A DNA stretch of 64,000 bases from Rosa chinensis (Eukaryota > Streptophyta > Magnoliopsida > Rosales > Rosaceae), in NCBI RefSeq assembly GCF_002994745.2, contig NC_037090.1:8863501-8927500 (forward strand), in the 5' to 3' direction. The notes beneath the pieces are model-generated. The model was not told where the DNA came from, searched no databases, and worked only from the letters and a program-made list of their open reading frames with translations. Within the stretch, counting starts at the first letter, position 1; each line of letters begins with the position of its first letter. A program made the position numbers and the translations under genes. Shown here in pieces: positions 55,226 through 64,000 of this stretch.

Positions 55226-56141
55226 CGATCAGACACAAATCAACCCCTTATGTGTCTCTATCCATTCTCACTAATCACTGATCTTCTCTTCCTTCTTTAT
55301 TTTAATGGAGTCTTCATTTTGATGGAAGCACTTCCTCATCATAGTTCTCTTCCTAAATAATCTTCAAGAGGTATTGCTCTTCTCTATCTACCTCATATTA
55401 GAAGTAGTCTACAATTTTTTATCTCATTTTTTGTCAAATTTTACCTCTTTGGATAAAACAGATGTTATAGTTCTTCAATGAAAATTTCATTATATAAATT
55501 AGTTAGTTATTGGTTTTATGTTATAAAGAATTATGATAAATTGGTTTATATATGTGTGTGTAATTCTTTTGTTATAAATGCTTGATCAGTTATGTAGATT
55601 CATGGTATAATTTTTAGATTTTAGATTTTTTTTTATCAAAGATTAATATTGCATTGCTGGTATATTTTTGTTTGAAAAATTGATTGTTATAAATTATAAG
55701 TTATAGCATTCAATTTTTTTAGATTATTCATTCACTAAAATCTTAGTACCCGTTTAAGAATTAGGTATTGGAATTTGATGCCTCCATGCCTAATTCTTAA
55801 ATTGTCCCATTTTAATTTAGACAGTTTAGTAATGTTGTATTATGTATTGCCTGTTATATCTATTTGTTGTTACATGTTTACGAAATTTTCGTCGGCTTGA
55901 ACTTATGATCCCATTGTGCATATTAAGTTTGTGTACATGTAGGATCACAGGCGGAGTGCTACTGAATTTTTTAAAAACATGTAGCATTAGCAATGAATAG
56001 GTGATCATAAGGCTATACTTAAGATCTACACCTTAGGGATGAAGATATAAGGAGATAGTTGATTCATTCATAAATGTGTGATTTTAATAAATTTTCTTAT
56101 CATGTAGTTATTGTATTACGAACAGTTCAGATTTGAGGAAG

Positions 56142-57700
56142 ATGGACAAGACATGGGCATTTCTTGATCTGAGAAGCGATGAATATATTTCGGGGCTACA
56201 TGCATTGATCAATTGTTTACTATAGATTTCTACTTTCGCATATAAAATTAAATGTCCTCGTCAGGAATGTAAGAATCGGTATTATAAAACTACATCCGTG
56301 GTAGAGAAACAGATGCATGATATTGGTATGTGGATTAAATATGTAAATATGTCTTGGCTGTCACATGGCAAACAATTACCAGTTTCATCTAATCCTAATA
56401 TGGCTGGTCCCTCAAACACAACAACCTATGCCCGAACATGATATGCCCAATATGTTGGAAGATGCATTTTGGATTCATAGTGATAACAATATGCGCTAGT
56501 CTTCGACACAACCAATTGATGAACAAGACTCTGATGCATGAAAATTCTATGAGCTACTTAGAGATGTTGACACTGATTTGTTTCCCGGTGCAAGAATTAA
56601 GAAGCTCGATCTTATTGTGAGGTTGTACAAGATTAAGTGTTTATACAATAAAGTGTTGTATCTTTTTCTGAAACAGTTTTTCTGAAACACTAGATCTATT
56701 GAAGGAATCATTTTTTGAAGGTGAGACTCTCCCTGATAGTTTTTATAAGACAAAGAAAATGATTAAGGACATTGGATTGTCATATGAGAAGATTGATGTA
56801 TGCCCCAGTGATTGTATGTTATATTGGAAAGAGCGTAAAAATGACGAGTGTTGTATTGTTTGTGGAACTAGCCGATGGAAACAAAATAAGTTGGGTAATG
56901 ATGTAATTATGCTGGGAAAAAAAAACGCCAAAATTTTCCGTTATTTTCCATTGGGTCCTAGATTGCAATGTTTATATATGTCTCGTCATATTGTAGAGCC
57001 AATGGCATGCCATTTTGACAAAAGGTCTAAAGATGGGCAACTCCGACATGCAGCTGATTCTCCAGCTTAGGCGACATTGGATGACATATATCCTGATTTC
57101 GGGAATGAGTGTCGTAATGTTCGTTTAGGGCTGGCTAAGGACGGATTCAACCCTTTTGGAATTATGAGCTCACCACATAATACATGGCTTGTTGTTATGT
57201 CTGTTTATAATTTACCTCCATGGTTGTGCATGAAGCAACGGTACTTGATCTTATCCTTGCTCATTCCGAGTCCAAAAAGACCAAGTAATAATATAGACGT
57301 GTACTTGCAACCATTAGTGTAAGAGTTAAAAATGTTGTGGACTGAAGGGCTTCAAACATACGATGCATTTAATAAGGAGGTATTTACCATGCGAGATGAT
57401 GTGCTTTGGACAATCAATTACTTTCCTGCTTATATGCAATGTTATCAGGATACAACACAAAAAGTAAAAAAAAAAACTTGACCATTGTGTGTTGAAGATA
57501 AAAAATCCATTAGATAGCAAAATCAAAAAAAAAAGAATCTTTATGGGACATCATAAGTGGTTGCCTGATGATCATTACTATCGTGGATGGAGAAATAACT
57601 TTAATGGTTTTCCTAAACAAAGGACGAGACCAAAGCCGAAGACAACATTTGAAATTTTAAGGTCATTGCATATATGGTTTGAAAATTTAATTTGAGAAAG
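56142..57700 (+). pseudogene. CACTA TNP2-type transposase
   Basis: Starts at ATG 56142 with a transposase-associated domain (MDKTWAFLDLRSDEYISGLH ... IKCPRQECKN ... MSWLSHGKQLP), interrupted by a stop after INCLL. Then follow the TNP2 region motifs FYELLRDVDTDLFPGARIKK, ESFFEGETLPDSFYKTKKMI, DCMLYWKERKNDECCIVCGT, RYFPLGPRLQCLYMSRHI, FGIMSSPHNTWLVVMSVYNL and DDVLWTINYFPAY. The frame is broken by several stops and shifts (after SPA at 57068-57070, after QPLV at 57320-57322, and in the A-rich run near 57465-57476). Family members cut at CACTA ends; this copy cannot be active. Confidence 0.85.
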
Positions 57701-58557
57701 GGAATAACAAGAACATGCCTCGCAAACATAAACGAGCAACTCAAGATCCCTTAGAGCTGGATAATGGGTATTGGAGGAAGAGAACTTGAAGATGGTGGAG
57801 CAAAGAGCTGTTCAAAGAATGGGTCAATGGATGAAAGAAGTTGGATTTTCAAGCATAGACACGTCATCACAAGCATTTGTGGAGTAGATCACACAGGGTA
57901 TTTCAACTCAGCCACAAAGTTGTTTACCAGTCATCCCAACTCCATCTATGCAGTATGGATATCGCGCAGAAATGCCCACAACTTTGACAAACTGATATGG
58001 TGAATTCTGCCTTTGTTTTTGTTCCAAACTACTCTCAATCTAATCTCAAGGAAGTTTAGATGGTAAAAATAGATGGGCTAGAATAGTGATGTTCTTGGAC
58101 AAGAAATTTGTTGTTGAAGGGGAAAGTCGTAGTGGTCTTCCACCTTTATCAACAATTACCTTGTTTTGAATTCCAAGAACTCTTTGTGCTTTAGAAGTTT
58201 ACCTTGGAATAATATAAATTGTAGTTTGTATGAACAATTATATTTTGGAATGAAGAATTTTCTTTCCTTTGTACATATTTTGGATAACTCTTTTTAGTTT
58301 GGATTGTATGAAGTAGGATTTTATGATTGTGCCACAAAAAAATGCAATTTTTACTGTGGTTGAAATATATTTTTTACTGCAGCAGGAGGATGAATATAAT
58401 ATTGTGTAGTTGAAATCATTTTCATTCTTTCACACAGATTTTTGGTTTGTCAATTCACATAAATTTTGATAATAACATTTTAATTATAATTTTATTTGTG
58501 TAATGTGAGATATTAATGGGTCACACTAAAAGATTCACACTAATTTTTCTATCAGTG

Positions 58558-59006
58558 GGGAAAGACCAAAGACTACCCCACCAAATGAAACGGACATCAT
58601 ATTTGTGGGTGTAGGGTAGCCATCGGGCTTCCCACACAGATTTCAGCAGCTATTAGATTTTATATACACTTATTTAACTTCTTTTTTTTTCTATATTCTC
58701 GTACGGCATTATCCTGATCGGAATTATTCATTTTTATATCACCTCGACATTCACATTCTTTTCCCCTGTTCAAAAGCAGTAAGTATGTGTATGCTTGCAA
58801 AACTTAAACGAGGAGCAACAAGTTAGCTTAGTCTAATTATACGCTTCCCCAACATTACCCTTGACGCCATTGATGGACAGTTGGCAATACATTGCCCAGG
58901 GTCAAACTTTGGTTATTGGCAAGACCCAGCTGTCAATTAGGTACTTAATATTCAATTAGAGCATTGTCCTGGTCAGTTCTAACCAAACCAAGAATATGAT
59001 TGAAAC
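58558..59006. other. Intergenic between CACTA and LINE
   Basis: About 450 bp without recognised features; the bases next to 59007 (aagaatatgattgaaac) should be one copy of the LINE target duplication, whose other copy lies beyond the right edge. Confidence 0.45.
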
Positions 59007-59053
59007 TTTTTTTTTTTTTTGAAGGGGTTTGAAACCCAGCCAAGCTGGGAGGC

Positions 59054-62000
59054 TCAGCCCCACGCCTGACTTATTGTATTAGAATGAACTAAACGCGTCA
59101 AGGGGGACATAAAACCTTGACCTCGAGCATCAATACAAGAGTCCTCATAGAGAACATCCCGAATAATAACAGGAGTCTCCTCTAACCATACATCAGAAAT
59201 ATAATTATAACTAGCAAGGTGCGCTAACCTATTGGCTTCACCATTTGTTTCACGGAAGATGTGCCTAACCTGAAAAGGGGAAAAAGATGTCAAATATGAC
59301 TTACAATCATCGATAATGCGCCCAATCTCAGATCTATCTCCCACGCTATGTTGTAGAGCAGTAATCACAAGAGAGCAATCGCTCTCCAAATCAATAGCAG
59401 ACATGTCCTGATGGATCGCCAAAAGAAGTCCAGCCTGACATGCCTCAGCTTCCATGTGTAGGGCAGATGAAGCATGTGGAAAATAACGAGCCAAAGCAGC
59501 CAGGTACATACCATTTTCATCCCTTATCACAACTCCCACTCCACCAATACCAAACTCAGCCCTGTAGCTACCATCGACATTCACCTTCAGCCACCCACTA
59601 GGAGGGTTCCTCCATTTTGACCTCTCCCTCCTTGGTTTTGTTTTTTCATGCGCATGAACTTGCTGATAATCTTCAAGAAATTTACTTGCCCATTGGGCTG
59701 CATTTGAGGCACAAAAAAAGCTCCCATTCCACAGCACATTATTTCTTTCAGACCAAGTAACCCAAAGTGCCATGAGAAAAGCACATATTTGGTTACCATC
59801 CAGCTTGTCAATGACGTTGAGGACCCAATCCACCACACATGATCCAGCCACATTCTTAGCCAATAGACCCAATGTAGTGAACACCCAAAAGCATGATGTG
59901 ACATCACAATCTCTGAATAGATGCAATCCATCTTCAATTGCGTGATTACAAAAAAGACAGTTGCTATTGGGAAGACTAACCTTCTGTGCAAGTGTCCTTC
60001 TTATTGGTAATATGCCTCTCAATAACCTCCATATAAATACACGCACCTTAGGTGGGATGTGGGCCCCCCACACTAACTTCCAGTAGGTACCTTGAATTCC
60101 ATAGGAGCCACTCGAGCTAGAAGCCCGGTCCATTCTACCTTCTTGGAGCCGAGCCACATGGTAGCCACTTCTCACTCCATAACATCCTCTCTTGTCATAC
60201 TGCCAAATTAAACTATCGTCTGCCCCTCTAAGGCTTAGAGGAATACTAGCAATCATTCCAACCTCTATAGGTGTAAATAAAGCCTCAAGAAGTGGGACAT
60301 TCCACTCAAACTCGTTCTCTATCATTAGATCACACACCTTCAAGTCCTCAGACCCCACCGCTGGAGAGGAGAAGGGTCTAAAGTGTACCGGTAAAGGAAT
60401 CCACGGATCCCGCCATGTGGAAATATTCCCACCAGTGCCAACCCTATATCTGACGCCCTTACGTAACAATTCTTTGCCATGCATAATACTTCGCCATGCA
60501 TAAGAGGCCCCTTTAGGGACAACAGCCTCAAGAAAGCCACACCGTGGAAAATATCGTGCTTTGAACAACCTAGAGATCAACAATTCCGGTGCTTGAAGAA
60601 TCCGCCAACCTTGCTTCGCAAGCAAAGCTTGGTTGAAATGAACCATATTTAGAAACCCGAGACCACCTTCAGTTTTTGGAACACACAGTCTCTCCCAAGC
60701 TAACCAATGGATCTTTTTCTCATCAATCTTGTCTCCCCACCAAAACCTCGCCATCAGTCGGTGCATCTAAGAACAAAGGTGTTTAGGAAGCTCAAAACAG
60801 CTCATTACATAGGTTTGAATGGATTACACCACTGCCTTCAACATAACTTCCTTACCAGCGGCACTTAACGTTTTTTCTCTCCATCCTTGTGTTCTCTTCC
60901 GGACTCTTTCAGTAAGAAAGCTAAATGCCTCCGTCTTGGAATAACTTAACTCGATGGGTAAACCCAAGTATTTGTCATGTTTATCAACGCGTAACACTCC
61001 CAGAACTGCAGCAATATCATCTTGCTTGTCTCGTCTCACATTCTTGCTAAAGGATACACTACTCTTTTGATAATTGATAAGCTGACCAGAAGCGTGTTCA
61101 TACAACTCAAAAATCTCCTTTAAGACATAGCATTCGTCCAATTCTGACTTGAAGAAAATGAAAGAATCATCAGCAAAGAAGAGGTGGGAGATTGAAAGAA
61201 TGTGAGACGAGACAAAGAGCTGGGCATAAACGAATCCCATGCAAAGAGCTGGATTCCTCGGCATGTAGAATCATTCTCGACAAAGCTTCAGCACACAACA
61301 GGAATAGATATGGGGATATGGAATCTCCCTTCCTAAGGCCCCTCGTAGGTATGATATGGCCTCTTGGCTCACCATTTATGACGAAAGAGTAGGAGACCGT
61401 TCTAACACATCGCATCACCCAAGCAACCTAAGTGTGGCTGAACCCTAGCTGTTGCAGCGCTTGTTCCAAGAAGACCCACTCCACTCGGTCATAAGCCTTG
61501 CTCATGTCCATCTTGAGTGCTCCAAAGCCTACATGTCCCCTTCGACGCTTCTTGAGAAAGTGTGAGATCTCAAATGCAGCAAGAGAGTTGTCTGAAATCA
61601 AACGGCCGGGCACAAACGCACTCTAGGAAGGTGAAATAAGACCCTGTAAAATGGGCTTCAACCTGTTGGATAATACCTTGGAACCCAGCTTATACAGAAC
61701 ATTACATAGGCTGATTGGGCGAAGTTGACTCATATACTCCACTTCCTTCACTTTCGGTATAAGTGTAACATTTGTATGATTTACTTGCTTCAACAGCACA
61801 TCCGATTCCAAGAAGCATTTTATTGCCTCGGTAACATCGTTCCCCACCACATGCCAGAAACGCTGATAGAAACATGGTGCAAAACCATCAGGTCCGGGTG
61901 CCTTTCCAGGGTGCATTTGTTTAAGCGCTCTATGCACCTCCTCACTTGTGATAGTACCTGAAAGCATCTCGTTCATCTCATCAGTAACATAACGAGACAG

Positions 62001-63290
62001 AAAGGAAGCTACCTCAACACAACCCTGAGGTTGAGAAGTTGTGAACAAGGACCGCAAATAGGACAGAACAATGTGCTCAATCTCTCCATCCTCTGTACAC
62101 CAGGTTCTCGAGTCGTTGAACAGTCCTTTCAATCTATTCTTTTTACGTCTGTTACTAGCCCTTTGGTGGAAGAAACGGGTGTTCAAGTCCCCCTCCGTTA
62201 ACCAAAAAACCTTTGCTCTTTGATTCCAGAAATCATGTTCTAGCTTTAAAAGTTCATCCAATTTCTTTTCAAGAGTCACCCGTGCTGTATCCGGAGGGGA
62301 AGAAAAAGAGGAATCATAGAAAGTAGCCAACTGTTCTCTAGTCTCCCTGATACTTTTGCCCAAAGCTCCAAATTTCACGTCGCTCCACTCTTGAAGAACC
62401 CGACGTGTCTCATTGATCTTCCCAAAAACCCTAGAAAAGGCCTCACTCCCACCAGACCAACTCCAACCCCTCTCCACAACCCTACTACACTCTTCATCAT
62501 GAAGCCAAAGTTCCTCAAATCGAAACCTCTTCTTCCTTTTCTTTTTCCGGCGCGTTCGACTTTCTCGTACTTCCAACAAAATTGGAAGGTGGTCAGACTT
62601 ATTTGGAGACTGGTGGACCACCCTAGAAATAGGGAAAAGATCAGACCACCCATTGGAAACAAGAAAACGATCCAGCCGGACTTTTATCCATTGACCACTG
62701 CGCTTCCCTCTCCAAGTAAAGCACGGACCCGTAAAGGATACCTCTTTGAGAGAAAACAGCTCAATAAAATCACGAAATCCATCCATCTGTCGTTCACACC
62801 TAGCCGGACCCCCTTCTTTCTCACTATTTTGCAAAATCTCATTAAAATCACCTCCAATAACCCAGGGCAAAGTACACTGCAAGCCCAGAGTTCTTAGCAA
62901 CGCCCAAGTATGGTGGCGGTCCTCCACATTAGGGTGGCCGTATATCCCGGTGAATCTCCACCTTTTAGGGTCAGAAGCCTTGCCAACAAGGACATCAATG
63001 TGATTATCCGAGTAGCTACGTAATGAAACTGGAACATCCTCATTCCAAAGAATACACAACCCTCCAGACCTGCTCACACCTTTCCCATTCTTTCTCAGTT
63101 TAAACTTACACGAAACCGTGAAAGCATTTCGCCAACCCAGCTAAACCCGAACCTCTACCATTTCCGCTGCAGTACACTTAGTCTCCGACAAGAACATTAC
63201 ATTGGGATGAATTAGGGAAGCCAGCCCTTTAAGTCCTCTAATTGTCCAAGGGTTCCCAAGCCCCTGGCAGTTCCAGCATAAAAGATTCAT
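59054..63290 (-). pseudogene. LINE ORF2: endonuclease, reverse transcriptase, RNase H
   Basis: Starts at ATG 63288-63290 (MNLLCWNCQGLGNPWTIRGL), overlapping the ORF1 stop. The APE-type endonuclease shows WVIGGDFNEIL and SPNKSDHLPIL, with a TAG after MVEVRV. RT motifs: HPGKAPGPDGFAPCFYQ, LIPKV, LRPISLCNVLYK, AFVPGRLISDN, RGLRKGDSISPYLFLLC and the catalytic FFADD. Then a zinc-binding region (WKLVWGAHIPPKVRVFIWRL ... CLFCNHAIEDGLHLF) and RNase H (VNVDGSYRAEFGIGGVGVVI, MEAEACQAGLL, LESDCSLVI, ANRLAHLAS). Stops lie near 61625, 61430 and 60770; a frameshift is near 61230. The protein would nick target DNA and reverse-transcribe the element's RNA. Confidence 0.93.
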
Positions 63291-64000
63291 GGCTCGTGAT
63301 GGGTCGATTCCAGACCTATCACGGAGGAATGTTTCTGAGTACGTCCATGACTCTGTGAAGAAAAACGACTTGAAGAACTAAGGTTCTTTCGTACTGGGAA
63401 TCCCTTCTTACCAGACTTCCTGGAATATTCTAGAATCTTCTCATTAGGCCTCTTCAAAGACGGAGACAGCTCGGCCCCAATCTGACTCCCAATTAGAAAA
63501 GTGTTCGTCTGGGCCCCAGTCCCTTCCTCAGCAATGACACCTTTTTTGGGCCTTGGCTGGCGTGGGGAAAGAGATGGGCCCACTACCAGAGGCTTTGAAA
63601 TGGGCACTGCCTCCACATTCTGAATCAACTCCTTGGATTTAGGATCTGGCAACCTTGATGTCTCGTGGGATGAGTCACGATCCACAATCAAAGGAAAGAT
63701 AACACACTCAGAAGATTTAGACAATGATTGCGCAATCACCGTACTGGAATTTAATGCATCCCCTAAAGAAGAACATTCCAATATTGGAACCTTCGTAAGC
63801 CCCTCCGCCACCGTAAGCCCCTCCGCCGCTGTGGGACCTTCCTCCACCGTTGTCCTCACCATGTAGCTACCCACTTCCAACCTTCTCCGTTTTTGGGTAG
63901 GTTCCCCAATTGTCCCATCGGCCGTATCCTCCACCACTATCTCTATATCATTCTCATCCCTGGGTACCAGAGGGCCCGAATCTCCATCCCATTCTTCTCT
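63287..64000 (-). CDS. LINE ORF1, C-terminal part (partial)
   Basis: Open on the minus strand from the window edge to TGA at 63287-63289. It is the low-complexity, serine- and proline-rich tail of an ORF1 protein with basic patches (PTQKRRRLEVGS, SGKKGFPVRKN). The DUF4283 and zinc-knuckle parts should lie beyond 64000. The stop overlaps the ORF2 start as ATGA, in the -1 frame. Calling it ORF1 rests on position and on the conserved LINE layout. Confidence 0.75.
   Translation of the reverse strand, partial: REEWDGDSGPLVPRDENDIEIVVEDTADGTIGEPTQKRRRLEVGSYMVRTTVEEGPTAAEGLTVAEGLTKVPILECSSLGDALNSSTVIAQSLSKSSECVIFPLIVDRDSSHETSRLPDPKSKELIQNVEAVPISKPLVVGPSLSPRQPRPKKGVIAEEGTGAQTNTFLIGSQIGAELSPSLKRPNEKILEYSRKSGKKGFPVRKNLSSSSRFSSQSHGRTQKHSSVIGLESTHHEP

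Larger units (their letters stand above)
54567..58557 (+). mobile_element. CACTA (En/Spm) element, decayed
   Basis: The right end read inward is CACTGATAGAAAAATTAGTG; the left candidate is CACTGATAAATCAGTGTG at 54567 (a possible earlier start is at 54514). Subterminal DNA is rich in cacactgatatcagtgtg and cacacggatatcag motifs. The interior codes a TNP2-type transposase (56142-57700). A 3-bp target duplication could not be confirmed. The 4-kb length is short for a complete CACTA element, so parts are missing. Confidence 0.75.
59007..64000 (-). mobile_element. L1-type LINE, 5' end beyond the window
   Basis: Minus strand: end of ORF1, ORF2 with endonuclease, reverse transcriptase, zinc-binding region and RNase H, a 3' untranslated region of under 40 bases and a poly(A) tail (T run at 59007-59020 on the plus strand). 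The element is cut by the window edge at 64000. ORF2 has several stops and a frameshift, so it is inactive, but overall similarity to the family is well preserved. Confidence 0.92.

Noticed and set aside
62391..62897. 168-residue plus-strand frame
   Set aside because: Antisense to the LINE endonuclease region; basic composition results from the opposite strand.

Overview
This is a gene-poor, repeat-rich stretch of a higher-plant nuclear genome. The evidence is plant-only families: a PUB16-type U-box protein, an LRR receptor-like protein, a plant mobile domain ORF, a Tat-lineage Ty3/Gypsy element carrying a second RNase H, CACTA and hAT elements, and DUF4283-type LINEs. A eudicot is likely, and a Rosaceae-like genome is plausible, but the species cannot be fixed from the sequence alone. 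Only two genes look intact: an intronless LRR receptor-like protein (27863-30130, +) and a PUB16-like U-box E3 ligase (49811-51850, -).

Layout. 1-5.6 kb: at least five non-autonomous hAT-type elements, one nested in another, four of them with exact 8-bp target duplications. 6.03-46.62 kb: one Tat retrotransposon on the minus strand. Its two 743-bp LTRs are at 6034-6776 (3') and 45881-46623 (5'), flanked by gaacg/taacg. Its gag, protease, RT, RNase H, second RNase H and integrase are decayed and lie between 36 and 45.7 kb. An opposite-strand ORF with a plant mobile domain starts just inside the 3' LTR. That ORF is split: its first part is at 7043-7874 and the rest at 32627-35114, with a 14-bp element sequence present at both break points. 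The roughly 24.7 kb between them is therefore a later insertion into the retrotransposon. It carries a phospholipase D fragment, a copia remnant, an RLP pseudogene, an organelle-like block, a long foldback element, a truncated second Tat copy, the intact RLP gene and a headless DUF538 gene.

46.6-54.5 kb: a hAT element (47329-49651) containing a LINE-like insertion that has only ORF1 and a poly(A) tail, then PUB16, then non-coding DNA. 54.5-58.6 kb: a decayed CACTA element with TNP2-type transposase. 59-64 kb: the 3' five kilobases of a LINE on the minus strand (ORF1 end, endonuclease, RT, RNase H, poly(A)), running off the right edge.

The most unusual structure is inside a probable solo LTR (39643-41608) that sits in the Tat pol gene. 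It is a short array of about nine 29-nt units, each with a near-constant 13-nt loop and 7-8-bp arms. The arm sequence changes from unit to unit while staying self-complementary. The second is the opposite-strand Tat gene: short GT-AG introns are conserved in position between the two Tat copies in this window. All counts and alignments here were made by eye.
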